Shown here: positions 52,373 through 63,033 of the stretch, piece after piece
Position numbering within the stretch: position 1 is the stretch's first letter
Layout: every line of letters starts with the position of its first letter
The notes under the pieces: generated by a model
What the model was told of the DNA's origin: nothing
Databases searched by the model: none
The model's input: only the letters and a program-made list of their open reading frames with translations
Assembly: GCA_965225915.1 (NCBI GenBank)
Contig: OZ245326.1
Coordinates: 1,612,001-1,676,000, forward strand
From: JAAXHH01 sp965225915
GTDB lineage: Bacteria > JAAXHH01
Length of the DNA: 64,000 nucleotides
Direction: 5' to 3'
Made by a program: the position numbers and the translations under genes

Positions 52373-53584
52373 TCAGGTGGTGTATTCCGCGTTCACAGTT
52401 ATGTATTCGTGGGACATATCGCAGGTCCAGACCGTCGCCGAGCCGTCCCCGAGCTTGAGATCGATCACCACAGGAATCTCCACGACGGAGAGCGCTTCCC
52501 GCATCGCGGGTTCGTCGAGGGGCAGGCCCTGACCGTCCCGCGTTAATTGATGGCCGCACAGGAACAGGTCGATGGCGTCAGGGTCCGATTCGGCATCCGC
52601 GTATCCGACGGCGCAGAGAATCCGGCCCCAGTTGGGATCATGGCCGTAAATGGCTGTCTTGACCAGGGCCGAATTGGCCACGCTCATGCCGATCGTACGG
52701 GCATCCTCGTCCGACCGGGCGCCCTGAACGCGTATCTCCACGAGTTTCGTCGCGCCTTCTCCGTCCCGCGCGATCTTCTTCGCCAGGTCGGTACAGACAT
52801 GTTCCAGCCCTTCCGTAAAACGATCGTAGGCATCCCCGGAGGGTTGCGTGATCAACGGGTTTCCGGCGGCGCCATTGGCCAGGATGAACACCGTGTCGTT
52901 CGTGCTCATGTCGCCGTCGACCGTGATGCAGTTAAACGATTTGGCCACGGCCCGACGCAGGGCCGACTGGAGGGCCCCCGGCGCGATGGCGGCGTCGGTC
53001 GTGACCACACCGATCATCGTGGCCATGTTCGGGCAGATCATGCCCGCGCCTTTGGCGATTCCTCCGATTACCGCGGAAGTCCCGTCGAGATCGCATCGCA
53101 CTGCGCAGGACTTGGGCACCGTGTCGGTTGTCATGATCGCTTCAGCGGCGTCCTGGTCCGGCCCCTGTCGCTTTCGGCCCATCGCCTCCCGGATGCCGTC
53201 GCGGATCACATTCATCGCAATGGGACGACCGATGACCCCGGTGGAAGCGACGAGAACTTCGCTCGCGGGAATGGACAGCCCCCCGGCGACCAGGCCAGCC
53301 ATCTCCCGGGCATCCGCCATGCCGGCCTCGCCGTTGCACGCGTTGGCGTTTCCGCTGTTGACCACGACGGCCCGGGCCATGCCGGTCTGCAGATGGTCCC
53401 TGGAGAGGATCACCGGCGCGGCCTGCACCCGGTTGGTGGTGAACATCCCCGCCGCGGAGACGACCCCGCCAGCGTCAATCACCGCCAGGTCCTTGCGGCT
53501 GCCCTTCGGACTGTTGATGCCGCAACTCGCCGTGTTGACCAGGAATCCCTTCGGGGCCAGTACGCCCCCTTCTACGGTTTGCAT
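52373..53584 (-). CDS. argJ: Glutamate N-acetyltransferase / ornithine acetyltransferase ArgJ
   Basis: A 403-residue enzyme of the cyclic arginine pathway that moves acetyl from N-acetylornithine to glutamate. The self-cleavage and nucleophile Thr189 lies in KGAGMICPNMATM. HDPNWGRI near residue 320 is also typical. ATG 53584 starts two bases after the carB stop, so the pair is coupled, joining two arginine-related genes. Its presence shows that arginine is made through N-acetyl intermediates here and not through LysW. Confidence 0.94.
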   Translation of the reverse strand: MQTVEGGVLAPKGFLVNTASCGINSPKGSRKDLAVIDAGGVVSAAGMFTTNRVQAAPVILSRDHLQTGMARAVVVNSGNANACNGEAGMADAREMAGLVAGGLSIPASEVLVASTGVIGRPIAMNVIRDGIREAMGRKRQGPDQDAAEAIMTTDTVPKSCAVRCDLDGTSAVIGGIAKGAGMICPNMATMIGVVTTDAAIAPGALQSALRRAVAKSFNCITVDGDMSTNDTVFILANGAAGNPLITQPSGDAYDRFTEGLEHVCTDLAKKIARDGEGATKLVEIRVQGARSDEDARTIGMSVANSALVKTAIYGHDPNWGRILCAVGYADAESDPDAIDLFLCGHQLTRDGQGLPLDEPAMREALSVVEIPVVIDLKLGDGSATVWTCDMSHEYITVNAEYTT

Positions 53585-53586
53585 GG

Positions 53587-56500
53587 TTAACCCCTCGCTT
53601 CTTTCAACGTCTCGTGCCATTCCTGCAGGCTCTTCACGGATATCTCGCTGCCTTCGAGTTTGAGCGCCTGGATGGCCTTGGCCGCGGACCACGCCCCCGA
53701 GAGCGTGGTGATACACGGGACATTCTGCTCGATGGCGGCCCGTCGGATGACGTAGTCGTCGTCCCGCGCGCTCTTGCCCAGGGGCGTGTTGATGATGAGC
53801 TGGATGTCGTTCCGGCGGATGTGGTCCACGATATGCGGTTCGCCCTCCCAGACCTTGTTGACCCGGATGACCGTCAGCCCGGCGTCCTCCAGCGTTTTAC
53901 CGGTGCCGCTGGTCGCCATGATCGAAAATCCCATGCCGGCGAGTTCACGGGCGATGTCGATAACGTTTTCGTGGTCGAAGGCGTTGACGCTGACCAGGAC
54001 GGTGCCGGAAAGAGGCAGGGAGCCGCCCGCCGCGCTTTGTCCCTTGGCAAATGCGATGCCCGGCTCTTCATGTATCCCCATGACCTCTCCGGTCGACTTC
54101 ATCTCGGGCCCGAGCAGGCTGTCGGAACCGGCGAATTTCACGAAAGGCAGCACGGCCTCCTTCACCGATGCGTAGGGCGGGATGATCTCCTCGGTGAACC
54201 CGAGTTCGCGGAGCGTCTTCCCGACCATGACCCGCGCCGCAAGCTGGGCTAGCGGGACGCCTATGGCCTTGGAGACGAACGGAATCGTCCGCGAGGCGCG
54301 CGGATTGACTTCAAGTACGTAGACGACGTCGTTCTTGATGGCGTACTGCACGTTGATCAGTCCGACCACATCGAGACTCCGGGCCAGGGCGTGGGTATAG
54401 GTTCTCATCGTGTCGATATGCACCGGTTTTACCATGTAGGGAGGAAGAACGCAGGCGCTGTCTCCGGAATGGATGCCCGCTTCCTCGATGTGTTCCATTA
54501 TCCCGCCCACGACGACATCCACTCCGTCGGAGACGGCATCCACGTCGTATTCGAATGCGTCCTCGAGGAACTTGTCGATGAGAATGGGATGCTCGGGGGA
54601 CACGTGGACGGCGGTCCGCATGTAGGATTTCAGGGAGTCGTCGTCGTAGACGAGGGCCATGTTTCTGCCGCCGAGGACGTAGGAAGGCCGCACCAGCACC
54701 GGGTATCCTATCTCGCTCGCCACCGCCAGGGCCTCTTCGAAGGAAAAGACCGTTCCGTGGGGCGGGTGCGGGATGCCCAGGGTGGTTGTCAGGGCCCCGA
54801 ACCGCTTGCGGTCCTCGGCCCGGTCGATACTGTCCGGCGACGTGCCGATAATGGGCACACCCGCGCGCTCCAGCGGCAGGGCCAGCTTGAGGGGCGTCTG
54901 GCCGCCGAACTGGACGATCACCCCGTCCGGGTTTTCCGCCTCTATGATGTTCATCACGTCTTCGAAGGTGAGGGGCTCGAAGAACAGCCGGTCCGAGATG
55001 TCGTAATCCGTGCTGACGGTCTCCGGATTGCTGTTGACCATGATGGTTTCGTACCCGTCCTCCTTCAACGCCATGACGGCCTGTACGCAGCAGTAGTCGA
55101 ATTCGATCCCCTGGCCGATGCGGTTTGGACCTCCCCCCAGGATCATGATCGTTTTCCGTGTCTTGGGCCGGGTCTCGTTTTCGGTCTCATAGGTCGAATA
55201 GTAGTAGGGCGTCATGGCCTCGAACTCGGCCGCACAGGTGTCGACGGTCTTGAACACCGCGTTCACGCCCTCCTCGATTCGCCGGTTCCGGACGGACTGT
55301 TCGTCGCTGTCTGTCAGGTGGGCGATCTGCACGTCGGAGAACCCGGCCTGCTTGGCCTTGTACAGCAGACTGCGGGGCATCGAGCCGTTCCGGTGGACGC
55401 CGATCTCCCCCTCGATCTCCACGATATCCCGAAGGTTGTGGAGAAACCAGGGATCGACACCGGTCAATGCGTAGATTTCTTTGATGGGCATGCCCAGCTG
55501 GAGGGCGGTCTTGATCTGGAAGATGCGCTCCGCCGTGGGCCGCGGCATCTGTTCCCTCAGATCGGTCAGCACCCCGTCCGTCTGCTCGGTGGTGAGCGAC
55601 CCGGCGTCGACCGTCTCCTTCCCATCGCCGCCGAGGCCGTGCCGATCTATTTCGAGGCCCCGCAACCCCTTCTGTATCGCCTCCTTGAAGGTCCGGCCGA
55701 TGGCCATGGTTTCGCCCACGGACTTCATCTGAGTACCGAGTTGCGTATCGGCGTTGGGGAATTTTTCGAAGGCCCACCGCGGGATCTTCACCACCACGTA
55801 GTCGATGGTAGGCTCGAAGGATGCCGGGGTTTCCTGCGTGATGTCGTTCGGAATCTCGTCCAGCGTGTACCCGACGGCGAGTTTCGCGGCGATCTTGGCG
55901 ATGGGAAAGCCGGTGGCCTTGGATGCCAGTGCGGAACTGCGGGAAACACGGGGGTTCATTTCGATGGCCAGAATGCTGCCGTTTTCCGGGCTGACCGCGA
56001 ACTGGATGTTCGATCCGCCCGTCTCGACGCCGATCTCCCGGATCACCTTGATCGAGGCGTCCCTGAGTGCCTGGTACTCCTTGTCCGTAAGCGTCTGGGC
56101 GGGCGCGACCGTGATGCTGTCGCCGGTATGGATGCCCATGGGATCGAAGTTTTCGATGGAACAGATGATCACCACGTTGTCGGCCAGGTCCCGCATCACC
56201 TCGAGTTCGTATTCCTTCCAGCCGATGACCGACTCCTCGATCAGCACCTCGGTGATGGGACTGGTGGACAGTCCCCATTCGACGGCTTCGGCATATTCCG
56301 ATTCGCTGCGGGCAATGCTCCCGCCCGCGCCGCCCAGGGTGAACGCCGGACGGATAATGGCGGGGAAACCTGTTTCTTTCACCAGTTCCCAGGCCTCGTC
56401 GACGGTCCGGGCGAAGCCTCCCCGGGGCACCTCCAGGCCGATACGCCCCATGGCCTTCTGGAACAATTCCCGGTCCTCCGCCATCTTGATGGCTTCAAGT

Positions 56501-56856
56501 TTGGCGCCGATGAGTTCGACCCCGTAGCGGTCCAGCGTGCCCGACTCGGCGAGTTCGACGGCGACGTTCAAGGCCGTCTGCCCTCCCAGTGTGGGCAGCA
56601 GCACGTCGGGGCGTTCGCGCCGGATGATCTTCTCCACGTATTCCGCGGTGATAGGCTCGATGTAGGTCCGGTCCGCCATGTCCGGGTCTGTCATGATCGT
56701 GGCCGGATTGCTGTTGATCAGCACCACCCGGTAACCCTCTTCCCGGAGCGCTCGACAGGCCTGGGTTCCGGAATAGTCGAATTCGCAGGCTTGTCCGATC
56801 ACGATCGGCCCGGAACCGATGATCAAAATGGATTCAATGTCGGTGCGTTTCGGCAA
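53587..56856 (-). CDS. carB: Carbamoyl-phosphate synthase large chain
   Basis: A 1089-residue synthase that makes carbamoyl phosphate for arginine and pyrimidines. Two homologous halves are visible, each with an ATP-grasp domain. The first starts with IGSGPIVIGQACEFDYSG and the second with ILGGGPNRIGQGIEFDYCC. The C-terminal regulatory domain (about 950-1089) follows. The small subunit gene carA is not in the window. ATG 56856 matches the family N-terminus (MPKRTDIESIL). Confidence 0.96.
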   Translation of the reverse strand: MPKRTDIESILIIGSGPIVIGQACEFDYSGTQACRALREEGYRVVLINSNPATIMTDPDMADRTYIEPITAEYVEKIIRRERPDVLLPTLGGQTALNVAVELAESGTLDRYGVELIGAKLEAIKMAEDRELFQKAMGRIGLEVPRGGFARTVDEAWELVKETGFPAIIRPAFTLGGAGGSIARSESEYAEAVEWGLSTSPITEVLIEESVIGWKEYELEVMRDLADNVVIICSIENFDPMGIHTGDSITVAPAQTLTDKEYQALRDASIKVIREIGVETGGSNIQFAVSPENGSILAIEMNPRVSRSSALASKATGFPIAKIAAKLAVGYTLDEIPNDITQETPASFEPTIDYVVVKIPRWAFEKFPNADTQLGTQMKSVGETMAIGRTFKEAIQKGLRGLEIDRHGLGGDGKETVDAGSLTTEQTDGVLTDLREQMPRPTAERIFQIKTALQLGMPIKEIYALTGVDPWFLHNLRDIVEIEGEIGVHRNGSMPRSLLYKAKQAGFSDVQIAHLTDSDEQSVRNRRIEEGVNAVFKTVDTCAAEFEAMTPYYYSTYETENETRPKTRKTIMILGGGPNRIGQGIEFDYCCVQAVMALKEDGYETIMVNSNPETVSTDYDISDRLFFEPLTFEDVMNIIEAENPDGVIVQFGGQTPLKLALPLERAGVPIIGTSPDSIDRAEDRKRFGALTTTLGIPHPPHGTVFSFEEALAVASEIGYPVLVRPSYVLGGRNMALVYDDDSLKSYMRTAVHVSPEHPILIDKFLEDAFEYDVDAVSDGVDVVVGGIMEHIEEAGIHSGDSACVLPPYMVKPVHIDTMRTYTHALARSLDVVGLINVQYAIKNDVVYVLEVNPRASRTIPFVSKAIGVPLAQLAARVMVGKTLRELGFTEEIIPPYASVKEAVLPFVKFAGSDSLLGPEMKSTGEVMGIHEEPGIAFAKGQSAAGGSLPLSGTVLVSVNAFDHENVIDIARELAGMGFSIMATSGTGKTLEDAGLTVIRVNKVWEGEPHIVDHIRRNDIQLIINTPLGKSARDDDYVIRRAAIEQNVPCITTLSGAWSAAKAIQALKLEGSEISVKSLQEWHETLKEARG

Positions 56857-56993
56857 GATGATCCTCGTATTGGCCGGCTTCCCGGTCCGTGGATTTTACC
56901 TTGGATAAAACGTTTGAATATATACCCGGAAGGGCTGGCGTGCAACGTTAAAACCGGGCTGGAAAGTGAGTTGCCGGGCGCTTCTGGGGGACC

Positions 56994-59672
56994 TCATTCC
57001 AGCGACTGGAGAAGCACATCCTGCGCGGCTTCGAAGTCGGGCGCGATCTCCAGGGCCTTGAGGGCGGCGTTCCTGGCATCACCCTTCCTTCCCGCCGCCA
57101 GGTACGCGCGGGCCAGGTCGTAATGCGCCTGGACGGTGTCGGTGGTTTCCACGGCCAGTACAGTCTCGTACTCCGGCACGGCGAGGTGGTGCCTCCCATC
57201 GCGTTCATATGCACCGCCGCGCGATTTCCGGATATCCCCGTCGAAGGGATCGATCATGACCGCGCGTTCCAGTATACGCAGGGCGTCCCCGCGGCGTCCT
57301 TCCTGCGCATACAGACGGGCCAGCTTCCTGCAGGACTCGATATCATCCTCATCGACGGACGTCAGCGCTTCGAGGACTTCCATCGCCGCCTCGACATTTT
57401 CCTGCCCGAGATAGATATCCGCCAGCAGTTCGTAGGCATTGCCCGGGTGGACGTAGTTCGCGTACAGGGACCGGGCGCGTTTCAGCGGCGCGATGGCTTC
57501 TTCGTACCGTTTCTGGGTGTGCAGCGCCTGTCCCAGCATCAGGTGGGCGAAGAAACTCTCGGGGTAGTCGGCGGTCATGGCGTCTAGGTCGGCCACGGAC
57601 AGTTTTTCGTCCCGCGACGGCTTGAATCGCAGGACACGCCGGAGCCTGTCGCTGCGCTTTTCGGCATAGTCCGCGAAAGACCGGTCGAAGTCGTCCATGG
57701 ACAGGTCAAACACGGTGCGCACGACCTCGTCGGTGGACCGGTTTTCGTCGTACAGTTTCAACATGCGCCGGATCGCCTCGAATCCATGGGCGTCCACAAT
57801 GTGTTCCACGACGATCGAAGCCTGGTAGTAGGAGAGGATGACCTGGTCCCGCGACTCCGGCCGGGTGAATCCGCGGTTCAGATCGCTGACGGCGAGCAGT
57901 TTGCCCTGAACCGTCGCGTCCACGAATTCCGCTTCAAGGTCTATATTCCATTCCGGGCGCGCGATGCGGGTTTCGTAGACGGCGATGCCTTCCGCCAGCC
58001 AGCGGGGGATACGGTTCCGCGTCTGCTGAAGGTGCACGACGTGGACGTATTCGTGCCAGAGTGTCTGACCCCAGTTGAACGTTCCCTTCGGCCGCGCTCG
58101 GGGCGAATTCGCCACCACCACCTCGCCGAAGCAGACCCCGAGGAGGCCGCCGGTGCCCGGAACGCCGGCGATACGCACCATGAAGTCGTCGTTGTCGGGC
58201 AGGATCTCCACCAGCACCGGCTCTTCCGGTACGAATCCGTAGCGCGGCGAGATCGTGCGGTGGGCTTCTTCCAGCAGTTCCATGGCCAGTTGTCCGTAGA
58301 CGATGTCTTCGTCCCGGTGAAGCCTGAGCGTGAAATGATCGCTGGTGCGGGTCTCGTACTCCTCAAAAGAATCGAGTAGTTCGAGCGTATTGAAGGTCCG
58401 TGTGTTGAAAGGGTCGTTATCGAACGCCCGGTCCAGCATCCGGCGTCCCTCCTCCATCTCGGCGACACGGGTCAGGTTGATGCCCAGCCCGGCATAGGCG
58501 GACCAAAGCGAAATGTCGGTTTCGATCGCCTTGCGTCCCATCTCGACGGCCTCTCTGAACCGGTAGCGCCGCGTAAGCTGGTCTGCGATGACCTCGTAAA
58601 GCCGGCCATAGGCAGGATTGATGTCGAATACGCGCTTTCGTGCCGCTTCGTACTCGGCTTTCCGTCCCTGGGCGTGGTAGCAGGCGGCCAGCAGGGCGCG
58701 GCTTTCCGGCGATTCCGGGTTGATCTCAAGGGCCTTCTGCAATTGGGCGATCGCATCGTCGTAGGCTTCGTCCGTCAGGAAGAGTCCCGCCAGAAAATGG
58801 TGCGCAGCGGTCAACCCTGGATTGATCGCGAGGGCCTTGCGTGCCTCGGCCTCCGCGCGCCCCGGCTGTTTCTCCGCCAGCGCCTCCGCCAGGCCGATGA
58901 GGGCGGGTGGATAGTCCGGGTCGATCTTCAGGGCATCTTCGAAAATGGTGGCCGCCACCGCGCGGTTGTACTTCTCGAGGAAGAGACGCCCCCATGCCAC
59001 GTAAGCGTCAATGTATTCCGCGTCAACACCGGTCGCGGCCGAAAACAGGTTGTTGGCCTCGTGAGACCGTTCCAGGTACTGTGCGGCGTACCCGGCTGCC
59101 AGAAGGCCGGGCGCCGCGGGCGCGGTATCCGTCCGGCTGGCCTCCAGGATTCCGCGGCACAGTTCAAGGCCTTCCGTCTTCCGCCCGGTCTCGAAATACG
59201 CCTGCGCGAGCCGAAGCGTGGCCAGCGGCGGCCTTCCCCGGCGAAACCTCGCGGCGTCCAGCAACGCCTCCGCCTCGGGGTATCGCCCCTGAAGCAGGTA
59301 CAGTTTGCCCAGCAGCACCCGGACCGATTCGAGATTGTTTGTTGAGTCCGCTTCAGTTACTTCGTTCAGCAGGAGATCGACGGCGTGGTCATATTGTCCT
59401 ACCAGGGCGTGCAGACGACCCAGTGCCACGATCTTCTCCCCGCGAAGCACTTCCTCCCCTCCGTTCCCAGGCCGGCCAGGAAACGGACGGGCCGTATGCC
59501 GGTCGATCTCCAGGCGGAGCTGTCCGATCCTGTCCATGTAGCGCTGCCGCGCCGCGCGTCCTTCTTCCACGACTTCTTCTATAGTGGCGACGTCCTGCCC
59601 CCGTGCATCAGGGCAGGTTCCAACTGCCGTGACCAGGAGAATAACCAGGAATAAACGGGTGGATCGAATCAT
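56994..59672 (-). CDS. Secreted TPR protein with gluzincin-like peptidase domain
   Basis: An 892-residue protein with a signal peptide (residues 1-25). TPR repeats fill about residues 50-430 (for example AEARKALAINPGLTAAHHFLAGLF). A peptidase-MA-like domain follows: His540-Glu541-x-x-His544 in WHEYVHVVH, with Glu561 in WLAEGIAVYE as the likely third zinc ligand. A second TPR set completes the protein. Such proteins are periplasmic or surface-bound, with unknown substrates. The zinc motif is complete, so activity is plausible. It is a single gene upstream of carB on the same strand, 137 bases away. Confidence 0.8.
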   Translation of the reverse strand: MIRSTRLFLVILLVTAVGTCPDARGQDVATIEEVVEEGRAARQRYMDRIGQLRLEIDRHTARPFPGRPGNGGEEVLRGEKIVALGRLHALVGQYDHAVDLLLNEVTEADSTNNLESVRVLLGKLYLLQGRYPEAEALLDAARFRRGRPPLATLRLAQAYFETGRKTEGLELCRGILEASRTDTAPAAPGLLAAGYAAQYLERSHEANNLFSAATGVDAEYIDAYVAWGRLFLEKYNRAVAATIFEDALKIDPDYPPALIGLAEALAEKQPGRAEAEARKALAINPGLTAAHHFLAGLFLTDEAYDDAIAQLQKALEINPESPESRALLAACYHAQGRKAEYEAARKRVFDINPAYGRLYEVIADQLTRRYRFREAVEMGRKAIETDISLWSAYAGLGINLTRVAEMEEGRRMLDRAFDNDPFNTRTFNTLELLDSFEEYETRTSDHFTLRLHRDEDIVYGQLAMELLEEAHRTISPRYGFVPEEPVLVEILPDNDDFMVRIAGVPGTGGLLGVCFGEVVVANSPRARPKGTFNWGQTLWHEYVHVVHLQQTRNRIPRWLAEGIAVYETRIARPEWNIDLEAEFVDATVQGKLLAVSDLNRGFTRPESRDQVILSYYQASIVVEHIVDAHGFEAIRRMLKLYDENRSTDEVVRTVFDLSMDDFDRSFADYAEKRSDRLRRVLRFKPSRDEKLSVADLDAMTADYPESFFAHLMLGQALHTQKRYEEAIAPLKRARSLYANYVHPGNAYELLADIYLGQENVEAAMEVLEALTSVDEDDIESCRKLARLYAQEGRRGDALRILERAVMIDPFDGDIRKSRGGAYERDGRHHLAVPEYETVLAVETTDTVQAHYDLARAYLAAGRKGDARNAALKALEIAPDFEAAQDVLLQSLE

Positions 59673-59727
59673 GTGAATCGGGAAGGATAACGGGGTTAAA
59701 TGTATTATTGATAATGATTTATGGGCG

Positions 59728-62193
59728 TTATCGGAATATAGGACGATGGGCTTTTCCTGTCAAGAGAAACCCGTCCAGCACCTGCCGGGGAGAAGGACCA
59801 AGCGGTTTGGGCGGCGCGAAGTATGCCAATCCCCAGGTCCGACCGTCGCTTCGGATTATGACGGCGCCGCCCAGGTCCGTTCGATACACGTCCGCTCCCC
59901 GTTGGCGGTATCGCTCGATGACGCGGGGCGAGGGGTGGCGAAAGGCGTTGTTCACCCCGACGGAAACGGCCACGGCCTCGGGGTCGACCGCGTTCAGAAA
60001 GGCGGATCCACTCGACGTGATACTGCCGTGATGGGGCGATTTGAGCACCGTGCTTCGCAGCGCGGAGGACCGGTGGGCTGCCGAATACTCCGCCTTTTCC
60101 TCAATGTCGCCGGTCAGCAGCATGCTGAATTCGCCGTAGGACAAGCGTAAAACCAGGGATACGTCGTTGACGTGCGTCTCCGACGCGCCGGACACGAAGA
60201 ACGGATCGGGATGGAAGAAAACGCCGCGCACCCCGCCAAGTGCCGCCAGCGTGTCTCCCTTCACCACCGTACGGTACGGGATGCCGTGCCGATCGACCGT
60301 CTCGCGCCATGCGCGGTAGGAACCCGACTCCGACGTTACGCCGCTCGAAACGACCTCGCCCACTTCCACGGACTCCACCACGGCCGAGAGTCCGCCGTAA
60401 TGATCCAGGTGAGGATGGGTTACGATCATTGTATCCACGCGACGGTATCCCATTGCGCGCAGAAAGGGCACAATGACGCGGGCACCAGCGTCGAAGACCG
60501 GCGAGCGGGGACCGCCGTCAATCAGAAGGGTTCGTCCGTTGGGACAGGCGATAAAGATGGCGTCGCCCTGGCCGACGTCGAGGACGGTGATCTCCAGCGC
60601 CCGGTCGGGAAGCAGGCCGTAACAGAATAGCAGGATAGAAAAAGCCACCAGGCCAAGCCGGGCCCGACGCCGCCCGGGGTCGGCCGGGTTCCAAAGCAAC
60701 AACAGGGCCGCCGCGTAGAACGACGCGAAGAGAAGACCGGAAGGCGCCGGTACTTTCACCAGTGCGGACGGTACGCTGGAGAAGGCTTTGGAAAGATGTA
60801 TCATGCCGTACAGCACCAGCGCGTTAACGGCGCTGAACAAGCGGGCGATTTCGATGAACAGGGGACCGGTAAGGGCGGCAAGTACGCCGAAAGTCGTATT
60901 CAGGAAGACCAGCGGTCCGATGAAGAGGTTTGCGACCGGCGCCATCCAGGAAACCTGGTGGAACGTACCCGCCACCACGGGCAGCGTGCCCAGTTGGGCC
61001 GTCACCGAGACCAACAACCCGTCCCGGAGCCAGCGTGCCCACCACTTCTCCGACCTGGCCAGGCGTTCGGGCAGTAGTTCCTTCAACCTTGGATAACCCG
61101 TGATGATGGCGTAGGTCGCCAGGAAGGAGAGTTGAAAGCTCAGGTCGAAGAGCGCCGAAGGCCAGATCAGAAGAATGACGATGGCCGCCACGGCCAGGAT
61201 GTTGACGGTGTCCGTCTGCCGGTCCAGCCGCCGGCCCACCAGGAAAAGCCCCACCATGATCGTAGCCCGGATCACCGAAGGAGTGAGGTTCGTTATGAAG
61301 GCGTAGAGGACAAGAACGCCCAACGTGCCGGCAACGACAATGTTCTTCGGCAATCTCATGACAAACAGCAGCGTGTAGATCACCAGCGTAATCAGGCCGA
61401 CGTGCAGTCCGGATACGGCCAGGATATGGGCCAGGCCGATCGTCGTGAAAGTGTCGAGAAGTTCATCGGGCAGCTGCCGCCGCTGGCCCAGGAGGATTCC
61501 CTTGAGCAGGGCGGCGGAATCGCCCCGCATGGTCCGGTCGATCGAACGATTGATACTGTTTCGGACGGGATCAATGACGGCCGATTGTAACGAAAACGAA
61601 ACGTTCCGACGCGTCACGCCGTAATTCGACGCGTCTCGTACGCTCATGAGCGCGTAGACGCCCCTGCTCGTGTAGTAGGTCCGCGCGTCGAATCCCCCGG
61701 GGTTGCGGGCGGGTTGAGGACTGCGCAGGCGGCCCGAAAAGAGGATCCGGTCGCCGTAATTTCCGGCGACGATTCCGTTGTTCAGGCGTACCTGCGACCT
61801 CCCGGTGACCGGCGTCATCCGCCCGGTGTCCGCCGCCGCAATGGAATCCGCCTCGATGGTGACTACCGTGTACCGGGATCTCGCTTCGGGCGTGCGGACG
61901 ATCGTGCCGGTCATGATGTGCCGCTGCCGCTGGTCGCAGAATCGCCGGATGTCGTTCGAAGGCACGACCCTCGTCTGCACGGCGTACCAGAAGGCACCCG
62001 CGAAAACGAGGCACAGGACCATGCAGACCCTGAGACCCGTAGAGTTTGTTCCACGGATACGATAGAGCGCGTAACCTCCCCCGATCACCGCCACGGAACA
62101 CAGCGCGAAAAGGACCGGGGAAACGGCGACGCGGTGACCCAGCAGGATACCGATTGCATAGCACACCGCAATGAACAGGGCCGGTCGTCGCAT
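59728..62193 (-). CDS. comEC: ComEC/Rec2 DNA-uptake channel protein
   Basis: An 821-residue membrane protein that passes single-stranded DNA across the inner membrane in natural transformation. It has an N-terminal DUF4131/OB region (about 25-200) and the Competence domain with many membrane helices (about 220-540; LAHILAVSGLHVGLITL is the signature). The C-terminal metallo-beta-lactamase domain shows DVGQGDAIF and the metal motif THPHLDHYGG. All three parts are intact, so competence is possible if pilus and ComEA genes exist elsewhere. Confidence 0.93.
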   Translation of the reverse strand: MRRPALFIAVCYAIGILLGHRVAVSPVLFALCSVAVIGGGYALYRIRGTNSTGLRVCMVLCLVFAGAFWYAVQTRVVPSNDIRRFCDQRQRHIMTGTIVRTPEARSRYTVVTIEADSIAAADTGRMTPVTGRSQVRLNNGIVAGNYGDRILFSGRLRSPQPARNPGGFDARTYYTSRGVYALMSVRDASNYGVTRRNVSFSLQSAVIDPVRNSINRSIDRTMRGDSAALLKGILLGQRRQLPDELLDTFTTIGLAHILAVSGLHVGLITLVIYTLLFVMRLPKNIVVAGTLGVLVLYAFITNLTPSVIRATIMVGLFLVGRRLDRQTDTVNILAVAAIVILLIWPSALFDLSFQLSFLATYAIITGYPRLKELLPERLARSEKWWARWLRDGLLVSVTAQLGTLPVVAGTFHQVSWMAPVANLFIGPLVFLNTTFGVLAALTGPLFIEIARLFSAVNALVLYGMIHLSKAFSSVPSALVKVPAPSGLLFASFYAAALLLLWNPADPGRRRARLGLVAFSILLFCYGLLPDRALEITVLDVGQGDAIFIACPNGRTLLIDGGPRSPVFDAGARVIVPFLRAMGYRRVDTMIVTHPHLDHYGGLSAVVESVEVGEVVSSGVTSESGSYRAWRETVDRHGIPYRTVVKGDTLAALGGVRGVFFHPDPFFVSGASETHVNDVSLVLRLSYGEFSMLLTGDIEEKAEYSAAHRSSALRSTVLKSPHHGSITSSGSAFLNAVDPEAVAVSVGVNNAFRHPSPRVIERYRQRGADVYRTDLGGAVIIRSDGRTWGLAYFAPPKPLGPSPRQVLDGFLLTGKAHRPIFR

Positions 62194-62238
62194 GGATTCG
62201 CTATTAACCGCGTTCGGTGATGGTCCGTTCGCCAGTTC

Positions 62239-62940
62239 CTATATCCAACGGTCTTCCTCGATCAGCCCGTCGTGAAGCTGTATGATCCGTCTGCAGTGCG
62301 CGGCGACGTGCTCTTCATGGGTAACCAGCACGATGGTATGCCCGTCCCCGTTCAGGCGATCGAATATCGCCATGATCTCCTCCCCGGTTCCGCTGTCCAG
62401 GTTCCCCGTGGGCTCGTCCGCCAGGATGATTGACGGTTCGTTGACCAGCGCGCGGGCAATGGCTACGCGCTGGCGTTGACCGCCGGACATCTCATTCGGC
62501 CGGTGGCGGGACCGGTCTCCAACACCCACCGCTTCCAGGGCCTCCATCGAATGTCTTAAACGTTCCTTGCGGTCCATTCCACGGTACAGGAGGGGCAATT
62601 CCACGTTGCGCAGGGCGTCTAATCTGGGAAGCAGGTTGAACGCTTGAAACACGAATCCGATCTTCCGATTTCGGATAAAGGCCAGTTCGTCGTCCGAAAG
62701 TTCTCCAACCGGTGTGCCGTCGAGTTCATAGCTACCGTTCGTCGGAGCGTCCAGGCAGCCCAGGATGTTCATCAAGGTGGACTTCCCGGAACCGGACTGT
62801 CCCATGACGGCCACGTATTCGCTACGGTTTATGGTGGCTGATACGCCCCGCAGCGCAGGAATACGTTCCTTACCCATCAGGAAGGACTTTTCGAGGCTTC
62901 GAATGGAGATCAGGGATGGGGTTTTGTTGGAAAGGCGCAC
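62239..62940 (-). CDS. ABC transporter ATPase, MacB/LolD type
   Basis: A 233-residue ATPase with Walker A GQSGSGKS, signature EMSGGQRQRVAIARALV and Walker B IILADEPTGNLDS. This is the MacB/LolD/FtsE pattern used for lipoprotein release, efflux or other mechanotransmission. The matching permease is not in the window. It precedes comEC by 45 bases, and the broken DUF4097-like gene lies upstream on the same strand. Substrate unknown. Confidence 0.88.
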   Translation of the reverse strand: MRLSNKTPSLISIRSLEKSFLMGKERIPALRGVSATINRSEYVAVMGQSGSGKSTLMNILGCLDAPTNGSYELDGTPVGELSDDELAFIRNRKIGFVFQAFNLLPRLDALRNVELPLLYRGMDRKERLRHSMEALEAVGVGDRSRHRPNEMSGGQRQRVAIARALVNEPSIILADEPTGNLDSGTGEEIMAIFDRLNGDGHTIVLVTHEEHVAAHCRRIIQLHDGLIEEDRWI

Positions 62941-63033
62941 GCCGCCTGCCTAATACCGGAAGTGTGATTCGGATCAGTACAGGTATAGTCGCGTTTTGGA
63001 GGGAAATCTCGTGTGCCAATAAATGAATATGCA

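Noticed and set aside
54391..57123. 910-codon plus-strand open frame over carB
   Set aside because: It is antisense to carB, has no recognisable domain and no ribosome site; it is a shadow of GC-rich codon use.
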